Assembly: GCF_000172795.2 (NCBI RefSeq)
Contig: NZ_CP020949.1
Coordinates: 209,668 to 273,667 of the forward strand
From: Rhizobium sp. CIAT894
Lineage (GTDB): Bacteria > Pseudomonadota > Alphaproteobacteria > Rhizobiales > Rhizobiaceae
Length of the DNA stretch: 64,000 nucleotides
Direction: 5' to 3'
The notes under the pieces are model-generated. The model saw only the letters and a list, made by a program, of their open reading frames with translations. It had not been told where the DNA came from and ran no database searches. The position numbers and the translations under genes are program-made. The stretch's first letter is position 1. Each line of letters starts with the position of its first letter. Positions 37,019-45,037 of this stretch are shown piece by piece.

Positions 37019-37458
37019 AGTATCTTCTCGACCGCGTCGACGACCAGATCCTTGCCGCCTTGAAGTTGAACGCGCGCGCATCTCACGCTGAGCTGTCAGC
37101 TAAGGTGAACCTGTCGCGAAATGCTGTTCGCGTTCGGATCGAACGGCTTGAACGCGAAGGCTTCATCAAGGGCTACACGATCGTCACCGGCGATGGCGGA
37201 GATCCCGGTCACATCACCACTGCACTCATGTTCGTCTACCGCCAGGATCGCATGAGGGGCGGCGAAGTCATTCAAGCTTTGCGAAAAATTCCGGAGGTCG
37301 TCGCCTGTGACGTGATGACGGGTGATTTTGATCTGCTGGTGCGTGTTGAATCGCCTCAAGCCGACCGCATTCGCCAGATTTGGCAATTGATTTCGGAACT
37401 GCCCGGCGTGAGGGATACGCTCACGGCATTTGCGCTTTCCTCTGTTATTCGGAAGTGA
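37015..37458 (+). CDS. Lrp/AsnC family regulator, right copy
   Basis: A 147-residue regulator with helix-turn-helix (SHAELSAKVNLSRNAVRVRI) and RAM domain. The start overlaps the kinase-like gene by four bases (ATGA), so it belongs to the lyase operon and probably senses an amino acid of the pathway such as homoserine, aspartate or canavanine. It is closely similar to the Lrp gene in inverse orientation at 28710-29150. Confidence 0.93.
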   Translation: MKYLLDRVDDQILAALKLNARASHAELSAKVNLSRNAVRVRIERLEREGFIKGYTIVTGDGGDPGHITTALMFVYRQDRMRGGEVIQALRKIPEVVACDVMTGDFDLLVRVESPQADRIRQIWQLISELPGVRDTLTAFALSSVIRK

Positions 37459-37629
37459 GGGTTCGGTTCCGAATTCATCATGTGCTGAAGCGCTGTGGCA
37501 GCCACGCCTTGGTGGTCATCCACGGAAAAGCCCACGTCGTCGATGCTCGCTTAATCACCGTTGAAACAGTCGCCCGCGCATTCATGTGGCGCGGGGAGTT
37601 CGTGGTCACTGAACGAAGCGCAGCGTACA

Positions 37630-38363
37630 CACCGCACGATTGTGGCGGATGGGTTTGCCGCCATGTGGAAAATGTCGGGCTTCTGGAGCGAGATTTATAT
37701 GAACATTTGCCATCGCTCGCGCCCTCCAGGGAACTGATTGAACGCCTAACGGTCCACGTCGCCACCAACGCGGACAGCCTCGGAACGTGGTTTATGACGG
37801 CGCTATCGACTTACGCGAGAATGTCAAACAATCTCATAGACGTTGTCATCGACGACGAAAATCATACGTCGGAATGGCTCCAACGTGGCCGAGTGATCGC
37901 CGCTCTAACGGGCATTGAAAAACAGGTTCAGGGATGCCGGCGCATCGCACTTGGCTCCATGCGCTATCGCGCCACCGCAAGCCCTGAATTCGTCAAGAGA
38001 CATTTTTCCGCTGGCGTCAATTCCGAGACCTTGCGAACCGCCCCAGCGTTAACGTTCAATCAGAAAGACAAGCTTCAAAACCGGTGGATCGCGCAGCTCT
38101 TCCGAGACGACGTCGCCTGTCCCACGCACTTTCTCCCGTCGACGCAGGCGTTCGTTGACGCCAGTATCGCAGGCATGGGCTGGGGTATGAACCCTGAGTA
38201 CCTGATCCGCCACCACCTGCAGGCAGGAGCGCTCGTGGAGTTGATCCCTGATCAGCCGCTCGACGTCTCGTTGTTTTGGCAGGTCAACAAGCTCGCTGCA
38301 GACCGGTTCGCCATTCTCACCGACCTTGTTTCCCATGCCGCCGAGCAACATCTCGTTGGGTAA
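37630..38363 (+). pseudogene. ArgP/LysG-like LysR regulator without a DNA-binding domain
   Basis: The C-terminal two thirds of an ArgP-type LysR protein: CRHVENVGLLERDLYEHLPS, then LTVHVATNADSLGTWFMTAL and QVQGCRRIALGSMRYRATASPEF, and GMGWGMNPEYLI near the end. The open frame reaches back to 37380 over the lrp gene, but the segment before residue G of GGWVCRH shows no helix-turn-helix. The DNA-binding domain is therefore lost or scrambled. ArgP relatives include MsiR, the activator of the canavanine exporter MsiA in Mesorhizobium, which would fit the neighbouring operon. Confidence 0.7.
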
Positions 38364-38521
38364 AGTGCAAGTATCGGTACGGGCAACTAGCGAGTTATGC
38401 CTTCACCAATGCGCATAGCCGCCGCCACTCTAGCTGCAGCCGAGGTCGAGACCAGTCCGTCAGCGACCTGTTGACACAAATTCTCGCTTGTCCTTTTTGC
38501 GAAACCACTGCGGCAGATGAG

Positions 38522-39727
38522 CTACGAGGCGAGACTGGCGATCGCCTGGAGGAACGCGTCAATCTCTTCCTCCGAATTATAGTAGTGCGGCGACGCTCTC
38601 ACGACAGGCGGAAGTTGTCGTGTGTAGGCGTCAACGGGAGTGCTGGAGGGAGGCGAAACCGAGACGTTGATTCCCTTGTTGGTCAGGTAGGCCAAGACGG
38701 CTGAAGAGTCCCAGCCCTTAACCGTGAATGAGATGATGGACGCAAGTGGCGCTCCGAGATCATGTACGGACACCGCAGGCATCCCCCTCAGGCCTTCGCG
38801 AAGCTTTGTCGAAAGGTGTTTGCAACGCTCTTCGATGTTCTCGAGCCCAATGCCGAGGGCGTAATCGACTGCTGCCCGCAGGCCGAGACGAACGGAATAG
38901 TTCTTCTCCCACGTTTCAAAGCGTCTAGCATCAGGTCGCAATTCGTATCGGCCGGGCGCAGTCCAGGGCGCGCCATAAAGGTCGATCATCGCTGGCTCGA
39001 TTGTTTCCAGGACTGATTTGCGCATGTACATGAAACCCGTTCCCCGCGGCGCACGGAGAAACTTCCTGCCAGTCGCAGTAAGGATGTCACAGCCAAGAGC
39101 GTTAACATCGATCGGGATTTGACCGGCAGCCTGGCATGCGTCGAGCAGATAGAGAATGCCATTCTCGCGTGCAATTCGACCGATAGCTGCTGCTGGATTG
39201 ACAAGCCCGCCGTTGGTCGGAATCCAGGTGACGGCAATCAACCGAACGCGATCATCAATCATTTTCACCAGCGCGTCCGGATCAAGGACGCCAGAAGCGT
39301 CATTCGGAATGACCTCGATCGATACACCGGTGCGCTTGGCAACCTGCAGAAAGGCTACGTAGTTGGCCGCAAATTCAGCACTTGCCGTCAGGATCCGGTC
39401 CCCGGGTCCAAAAGAAAGCGAATAGAAGGCGCGCTGCCAAGCAATCGTCGCGTTTTCAGCTATCGCTATCTCGTCACGAGCGCAATTTACCAATGTGGCC
39501 AAGCTGTCATAGGCTCCCTCTAACAAGGAGTTGGCCTCCGCTGCCGCCTCGTAACCTCCGATTTCGCCTTCCCGATTCAAGTACCCAGTCACTGCATCGA
39601 TCACCGCGCTCGGCATCAACGCAGCGCCAGCGTTATTGAGGTGATTTCTGTTCTTTGTGCCGGGGGTATCCGCACGCAGACGAAGGAGATCCAAAGTCTT
39701 GCGAGCATCGCTCGTGATTTGTGACAT
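38522..39727 (-). CDS. Class-V aminotransferase-fold PLP enzyme
   Basis: A 401-residue protein of the cysteine desulfurase/isopenicillin-N-epimerase group. HLNNAGAALMP near residue 30 is the typical N-terminal segment, YLLDACQAAGQIPID carries the PLP-ring Asp, and TATGRKFLRAPRGTGFMY the cofactor Lys. The reaction could be desulfuration, beta-elimination or epimerisation. GGAGGAAA precedes the ATG. It lies downstream of a LysR gene on the same strand (gap about 160 bases) and close to a sulfite-oxidase-like gene, so a sulfur-containing substrate is conceivable. Confidence 0.85.
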   Translation of the reverse strand: MSQITSDARKTLDLLRLRADTPGTKNRNHLNNAGAALMPSAVIDAVTGYLNREGEIGGYEAAAEANSLLEGAYDSLATLVNCARDEIAIAENATIAWQRAFYSLSFGPGDRILTASAEFAANYVAFLQVAKRTGVSIEVIPNDASGVLDPDALVKMIDDRVRLIAVTWIPTNGGLVNPAAAIGRIARENGILYLLDACQAAGQIPIDVNALGCDILTATGRKFLRAPRGTGFMYMRKSVLETIEPAMIDLYGAPWTAPGRYELRPDARRFETWEKNYSVRLGLRAAVDYALGIGLENIEERCKHLSTKLREGLRGMPAVSVHDLGAPLASIISFTVKGWDSSAVLAYLTNKGINVSVSPPSSTPVDAYTRQLPPVVRASPHYYNSEEEIDAFLQAIASLAS

Positions 39728-39890
39728 GAGGGTTTCCTCCTTTGATCGAGCCAGTTATCTTGTTGACTCAATTTGCATTGTCGCGGCAGCCGATACTTTC
39801 GCAAGCCGCTGTGCAAAATTGCTCGTTATGTGCGACTGGCTGCTAATTCAGCAGGGTAGAACTGCTCCGCTCGCACCAACTTACGCAATT

Positions 39891-40811
39891 TCACCGTGAC
39901 CAGGGTACGTTTCTCAGCAAGCGTTGTTCGTCTCGACGAACTTGCTCTTTGACGAATTGCTTTACGGCTCTCACTCTCGGGAGATAAGCCAAGTCCTGAT
40001 GTGCCGACATCCAGATCTCACGTTCGCCGCTCAACTTGTCCAGCACTGGAACGAGACCGAGGTTCAGACTGCGCGCGAATTCGGGAAGGGCTACAATACC
40101 TGCGCCCGCAGACGCGGCAAACATCTGCGACATCATGCTGTTTGAGCTGAACGCGATTTTCGGGGCGGGTACCAGTTCCTCAAGCCAGAGAACGCTTTCG
40201 AGCTGGACCAACTCCTCGATATAGCCAACAAAGCGGTGATCGCTAAGATCCGCCGCTTGAGCGGGAACTCCATTGCGCTCCAGATAGGCCTGCGAAGCGA
40301 ACAGGCCAGTCTTGAAACGTCCGATCAGCTGACTGTCGAGGGAAGTTCCGTGGGGCTTGAAGAAGCTTAAGAACAGATCCGCTTCCCGGCGAGCGACCCG
40401 AACCGTTTGCGGCGATGTTACCAGCTCAAGGTCAAGATCAGGGTACCGGCTACTGAGTTCAACGAGGCGCTCGGAGAGATAAAGCGTTGCGATGCCTTCC
40501 ATGGTGGCCAATCTGACTGTGCCGCGAATTTCGTCACGATTGCTCACGTCGCTTCGAAGAGCATTCACGCCGTTCTCGATTTCCTCCGCTCGCCGCATTG
40601 TAACCAGCCCGGCCGGTGTCAGCAAAAGTCCGTCCTTCGTCCGTTCGACGAGTGCGCCGCCAACCGTATATTCCAGACGAGCAAGCCGACGCGATACGGT
40701 GGAGTGGCTGACTTTCAGTTCACGGGCTGCTCCGGTCACGCTCTTGCACCGGACGACGATGAGGAAGAGCTTGAGATCGTCCCAATCAAGATGATCGATT
40801 GCAGTCGCCAT
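39891..40811 (-). CDS. LysR family transcriptional regulator
   Basis: A 306-residue regulator. DDLKLFLIVVRCKSVTGAARE and VSHSTVSRRLARLEYTVG form the winged helix; the effector domain follows. It is divergent from the RidA-nitrilase-oxidase operon with a 180-base gap that holds a palindrome, the standard arrangement for a LysR activator and its target. Confidence 0.9.
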   Translation of the reverse strand: MATAIDHLDWDDLKLFLIVVRCKSVTGAARELKVSHSTVSRRLARLEYTVGGALVERTKDGLLLTPAGLVTMRRAEEIENGVNALRSDVSNRDEIRGTVRLATMEGIATLYLSERLVELSSRYPDLDLELVTSPQTVRVARREADLFLSFFKPHGTSLDSQLIGRFKTGLFASQAYLERNGVPAQAADLSDHRFVGYIEELVQLESVLWLEELVPAPKIAFSSNSMMSQMFAASAGAGIVALPEFARSLNLGLVPVLDKLSGEREIWMSAHQDLAYLPRVRAVKQFVKEQVRRDEQRLLRNVPWSR

Positions 40812-40902
40812 AGTATCCCCGTCTATTTTTGCACAGCGTAGTCCATTCTATTCGGATTGGCGCGCAAATTCTTTCTGTTAGTTTCGAACTGGCCTGTAAG
40901 CC

Positions 40903-40917
40903 GTACGTGCAGCGTAC
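40903..40917. promoter_or_regulatory. Candidate LysR binding palindrome
   Basis: GTACG and CGTAC arms flank TGCAG (15 bases). The palindrome lies between the divergent LysR gene (start 40811) and ridA-like gene (start 40992), and its size and position fit a LysR recognition site. Confidence 0.45.
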
Positions 40918-40991
40918 AGTGAGCAAAATACCCGGGAGACATGCTGATTGTCAGCAGGTTCGATCCCCTTGAACCCGCCTATGGAGGAACC

Positions 40992-41375
40992 ATGACAAGA
41001 CGAACTGTGAATGCTTCGAACGCTTCGGCAGTCGGACCATATTCGCACGCGACATGGGCCGGCGACCTATTGTTCTGCTCCGGGCAAACACCGCTTGATC
41101 CGAGCACCGGCAAACTTGTCGACGGAAATGTTGCTGATCAGACCCGCCAGTGTTTCGATAATTTGTTTCAGGTCCTGGAGGCAGCAGGCCTCGGGCCGGA
41201 TGATGTCGTATCTGTCAACGTCTATCTCACCGACATGGACGACTTCGCTCAGATGAACGAGATTTACGCGACGCGATTTTCATCGCCCTATCCTGCCCGC
41301 ACCACAATCGGCTGCGCCAGCTTGCCCCTTGGTGCACGCATTGAAATCGGACTAACGGCAAAACGGCACTCGTGA
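40992..41375 (+). CDS. RidA/YjgF/YER057c family protein
   Basis: A 127-residue RidA-fold protein (NASAVGPYSHATWAGDLLFCSGQ, DQTRQCFDNLFQVLEAAGL, and YPARTTIGCASLPLGARIEI). The Arg in PARTT contacts the substrate carboxylate in enamine/imine deaminases. It probably clears a reactive imine made by one of its neighbours. The start at 40992 follows GGAGGA; the frame begins 17 codons earlier without support. Confidence 0.9.
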   Translation: MTRRTVNASNASAVGPYSHATWAGDLLFCSGQTPLDPSTGKLVDGNVADQTRQCFDNLFQVLEAAGLGPDDVVSVNVYLTDMDDFAQMNEIYATRFSSPYPARTTIGCASLPLGARIEIGLTAKRHS

Positions 41376-41435
41376 CCCGGTCATCGCGTCGACCTTGTCG
41401 AAATGGCCAATCGCCAAAACTTCATGAGGAGACGA

Positions 41436-42461
41436 ATGTCGATGGGAAACATGAACTTCAAGGCCGCCGCTGCTCACGTCGCCCCGGTTTATCTTGATCC
41501 AGTGGCGAGCGCGGAGAAAGCTTGTTCGGTAATCGCGGAGGCTGCCCGAAATGGCGCATCGCTCGTAGTCTTTTCAGAAAGCTTTCTTCCCGGCTTCCCT
41601 GTCTGGGCAGCACTTTACTCACCCATTCAATCGCACGAACATTTCAAGCGCTTCTTGAATGCTTCCGTATACGTGGATGGACCTGAAATCGAGCGTGTGC
41701 GGAAAGCTGCGTCCGACAACGGTGTTTTCGTTTCAGTCGGTTTCTCCGAGCGCAACCCGGCAAGTGTCGCAGGTCTGTGGAATAGCAACGTCCTGATTTC
41801 CGATACGGGTGAGATCCTGATTCACCATCGAAAGCTGGTCGCAACTTTCTTCGAGAAACTGGTCTGGGATCCCGGCGACGGCGCAGGTCTGGTCGTCGCA
41901 AATACAAGAATTGGCCGTATTGGTGGTCTCATCTGCGGGGAAAACACAAATCCACTCGCGCGCTACAGTCTGATGACGCAGGCCGAGCAGGTTCATATAA
42001 GCAGCTATCCGCCGATCTGGCCCACTCGCGTCCCCACAGAAAGCGACAACTACGACAACCGGGCAGCCAACCGCATCCGGGCCTCAGCCCATTGTTTCGA
42101 GGCCAAGTGCTTCGGCATCGTTGTCGCCGGTCGGTTCGATGAAAGCGCACGCAGATCTATTGCTTTGGATGACCCTAAAATCGCGGCGATCATAGATGCC
42201 AGTCCGCGGGCGAGCAGCTTTTTCCTTGGACCAACTGGCACGCAAATCGGAGATGAAATGATCGATGAAGGTGTCGGCTATGCCCATATCGATCTTGACG
42301 AGTGTGTTGAACCGAAACGATTTCATGACGTCGTTGCTGGTTACAACCGTTTCGATATATTCGACGTCACTGTCAACCGGACACGCCGCAAACCGATCCG
42401 GTTCCAAGAAGGCCGGGAGGAATATGGAACCCGCTTCGATGCACCGGCCCTAGAGGAGTAA
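41436..42461 (+). CDS. Nitrilase-type carbon-nitrogen hydrolase
   Basis: A 341-residue nitrilase-superfamily enzyme. The triad is visible: Glu in VVFSESFLPGFP, Lys in HHRKLVATFFE and Cys in GGLICGENTNPLARY; the CGEN and length fit true nitrilases that turn a nitrile into an acid and ammonia. The ATG at 41436 follows GAGGAGA; an upstream start adds 11 residues without a ribosome site. It is the middle gene between the RidA-like and sulfite-oxidase-like genes, with only four bases to the latter. The substrate is unknown. Confidence 0.87.
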   Translation: MSMGNMNFKAAAAHVAPVYLDPVASAEKACSVIAEAARNGASLVVFSESFLPGFPVWAALYSPIQSHEHFKRFLNASVYVDGPEIERVRKAASDNGVFVSVGFSERNPASVAGLWNSNVLISDTGEILIHHRKLVATFFEKLVWDPGDGAGLVVANTRIGRIGGLICGENTNPLARYSLMTQAEQVHISSYPPIWPTRVPTESDNYDNRAANRIRASAHCFEAKCFGIVVAGRFDESARRSIALDDPKIAAIIDASPRASSFFLGPTGTQIGDEMIDEGVGYAHIDLDECVEPKRFHDVVAGYNRFDIFDVTVNRTRRKPIRFQEGREEYGTRFDAPALEE

Positions 42462-42465
42462 CGCG

Positions 42466-43452
42466 ATGACGCGGACGGGTATGCACATGATAAAGAAGGG
42501 CTTCTCCTTCCAAGGTCCGGCTGAAGGGGTTCATGCCCTCAACTCCTGGATCACCCCGGAGGATGATCTTTTTCTGGTCACGCATATGGGGTTCCTGAAC
42601 ATCGACCCCGACCATTGGCATCTCGATGTCGATGGCCTCGTAGGCAACGCGATGAGGTTGCGTCTCTCGGATCTTCAAGCCATGCCGCAGCGCGAGTACA
42701 TGTCATTTCACGAATGCGCTGGAAGCCCGCTTGCCCCGACAGTCGCCAAGCGCAGGATCGGAAACGTGGTTTGGAAAGGCGTGCCGCTGTCGCTTGTTCT
42801 GGAACGTGCAAAGATCAGCACCGATGCGTCATATGTATGGACGTCCGGCCTCGAGTGTGGCGAATACGCCGAAATTGAAGAAGCCTATCAAAAAGACCTG
42901 CCTATCGAGAAAGCACTCGCAGAAGAGGTTCTTCTTGCACTTGAGATCAACGGCCGGCCGCTCACTCCGGAGCGCGGAGGTCCGGTTCGACTGGTTGTGC
43001 CGGGTTGGTACGGCACCAACTCCGTAAAGTGGGTTGGTTCGATCACGGCCGCGAACCGGCGGGCGAGCGGCGCCTATACGACGCGCTTCTATAACGATCC
43101 CACGCCATCTGGGGTGAAACCAGTTTGGAGCGTCGCCCCGGAGTCCGTTATCGTGTCGCCGTCCCCGAGTGATCTGCTGTTGGCTGACGTGCCGACGAAA
43201 ATATGGGGTTGGGCTTGGGGAGATCTTGAGATCTCAACCGTGGAAGTTAGCGTTGACGGAGGAGGCTCGTGGCAGCGGGCCACTGTAGGTCCGCGCGAGG
43301 ATAGAAGTTGGCAGCGGTTCGAGTTGCCGTGGACCCCAGCATCCGGCCAGCATGTCGTGCTATGTCGCTGCACCAACAAGGTTGGCGAAGGACAGCCGCC
43401 ATCGGCCGCAAGAAACGCAGTGCACTCCGTCCAAGTTCAAGTTCCTGCTTAG
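42466..43452 (+). CDS. Sulfite-oxidase-family molybdopterin oxidoreductase
   Basis: A 328-residue protein. The molybdenum-ligand Cys lies in SFHECAGSP near residue 80 and the cofactor-binding VVPGWYGTNSVKWV near 180; a Mo-co dimerisation domain follows (ADVPTKIWGWAWGDLEISTVEVSVDGG). No signal peptide or haem domain is seen, so it may be cytoplasmic, unlike exported SorA or YedY. Its pairing with a nitrilase is unusual. It may oxidise sulfite or act on another small compound released in the pathway. Confidence 0.85.
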   Translation: MTRTGMHMIKKGFSFQGPAEGVHALNSWITPEDDLFLVTHMGFLNIDPDHWHLDVDGLVGNAMRLRLSDLQAMPQREYMSFHECAGSPLAPTVAKRRIGNVVWKGVPLSLVLERAKISTDASYVWTSGLECGEYAEIEEAYQKDLPIEKALAEEVLLALEINGRPLTPERGGPVRLVVPGWYGTNSVKWVGSITAANRRASGAYTTRFYNDPTPSGVKPVWSVAPESVIVSPSPSDLLLADVPTKIWGWAWGDLEISTVEVSVDGGGSWQRATVGPREDRSWQRFELPWTPASGQHVVLCRCTNKVGEGQPPSAARNAVHSVQVQVPA

Positions 43453-43548
43453 GCCCCTCTCTACGGCGAACGAGAATCGAGACGGCGTGACCAGCCGATA
43501 GAAAAATCCGACGTCCCTCAAAACTCCGAAGTCGTTCTCAACCGGTGC

Positions 43549-43577
43549 AAGCATGCCGAAGGGTAATCGGCATGCTT
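43549..43577. terminator. Bidirectional terminator-like hairpin
   Basis: Perfect 11-base arms AAGCATGCCGA and TCGGCATGCTT with a 7-base loop lie between the convergent sulfite-oxidase-like gene and matC, 19 bases from the matC stop. The position fits a shared terminator. Confidence 0.6.
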
Positions 43578-43595
43578 TCGGGATGTAGCTCGGTT

Positions 43596-44942
43596 TCACA
43601 CCAGTCCAGGCACAACGAACACCAGCCAGGCAACGATCGGTCCAATGATGGCAATTAACGCGCTGTAGATCAGTAACTGCCGCAGAACCTGCTCTCGCCT
43701 GTCATCCGGCGCATTAGCGACGACAAGCGCGCCATTGGTTGAGAACGGGCTGGTGTCGACGATCGTGGTCGAGATCGCGATGGCCGCCACCACGCCAATC
43801 GCGCTGACATGGCCCTGCAGCAGAAAGGGGACGGCGAGGGGGATGATGGCGCCGAGCAGCGCGGTCGAGGATGCGAAGGCCGAGACGATGGCACCCGTAA
43901 AGCAGAGCAGGAGCGCGACGAGGAGCGGCATGCCGAGGCTGGAGATGGCGTTTGCGACGTAATCCACCGTCCCGGCTTTTTCCATGACGCCGACATAGGT
44001 GATGATGCCGGCGATCAGCAGCACGGTCGACCAGCTCACCTTGTCGATCGCCGCCTTCTGCGTCGTTGGTGACAACAGCGCAAGGACGACGGCCACGGTC
44101 ATGGCGACGAGGCCGACGTTGAACTTGAACACCAGGGCGCCGAGACCGAGGGCCGTCAGGCCGATCAAGGTGATGATTCTCTCGTTGTTCAGGCGCAACG
44201 TCGAAGCTGTATCGGCCGCCGTACCGTAGGCATGCTCCCTGATCGGCTTTGCAGGCGTGCCGCCATGGCCTCTGATCGAGGCCGATACGCCCTCGGGATG
44301 CAGTTCGGGCAATGGGCCGAATGATGCGGTACCGTGCTTCATCACCTTTGCGCCACCGAAAACGAAGAAGACCAACACCGCAATCGCCAGGTTGAAGAAG
44401 AAACTGGAGAGGAACAGCGATGTCGGAGCGAAAGGCAGGCCGGCCTTTTCGACGATCTGGTTGGTGATGCCGCCATAGATGCTGATCGGCGAAAAGCCAC
44501 CTGCCTGCGCGCCGTGGATCACCATCAGACCCATCATCACCGGGTGGATGCGGTACTGCACGGCAAAACTCAACGCCACGGGTGCAAGGATAGCGACCGC
44601 TGCGGGGCCCAGAGCGCCGAAACCGGTGATCACAGCGGCAACAAGAAACATCACCCAGGGGATCAAACCGATCCGCCCGCGCACCAGCCGGACCGCGCCT
44701 TCGACCAGCCAGTCGATGGTGCCGTTGATCTGCGCGATGGCAAACAGATAGGTGACGGCGACAAGCGTCAGGAACAGATCACTCGGGAAGCCGGCGAAAA
44801 TATCGCTGGTCTTCATCCCGATGATCAGGGAGCCGAGCACGAAGGCGCCGGCAAATGCCAGGGCTCCCATGTTGATCGGCTGGATCGTCGCTATAATGAA
44901 CATAGCGACGAGCAGGCCTATAGACAGTATTTCAATACCCAT
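43596..44942 (-). CDS. matC: MatC-type malonate/dicarboxylate carrier
   Basis: A 448-residue membrane transporter with about 11-12 hydrophobic segments. The N-terminal part (GIEILSIGLLVAMFIIATIQ, NMGALAFAGAFVLG) and the GFSPISIYGGITNQIVEKAGLP segment are those of MatC. It imports malonate for the two enzymes encoded upstream. The ATG at 44942 follows GGAGGGGA and is preferred over the longer frame. It is the last gene of the matABC operon, about 95 bases after matB. Confidence 0.9.
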   Translation of the reverse strand: MGIEILSIGLLVAMFIIATIQPINMGALAFAGAFVLGSLIIGMKTSDIFAGFPSDLFLTLVAVTYLFAIAQINGTIDWLVEGAVRLVRGRIGLIPWVMFLVAAVITGFGALGPAAVAILAPVALSFAVQYRIHPVMMGLMVIHGAQAGGFSPISIYGGITNQIVEKAGLPFAPTSLFLSSFFFNLAIAVLVFFVFGGAKVMKHGTASFGPLPELHPEGVSASIRGHGGTPAKPIREHAYGTAADTASTLRLNNERIITLIGLTALGLGALVFKFNVGLVAMTVAVVLALLSPTTQKAAIDKVSWSTVLLIAGIITYVGVMEKAGTVDYVANAISSLGMPLLVALLLCFTGAIVSAFASSTALLGAIIPLAVPFLLQGHVSAIGVVAAIAISTTIVDTSPFSTNGALVVANAPDDRREQVLRQLLIYSALIAIIGPIVAWLVFVVPGLV

Positions 44943-45037
44943 GATTCCCCTCCCTCCGACGCCTCCAGCGCCGTAGTTGTTGTTTGCAAGATTGATACGG
45001 GATGTCGCGCAACCTCCTCCCAGAGGGCACGTTCGCA

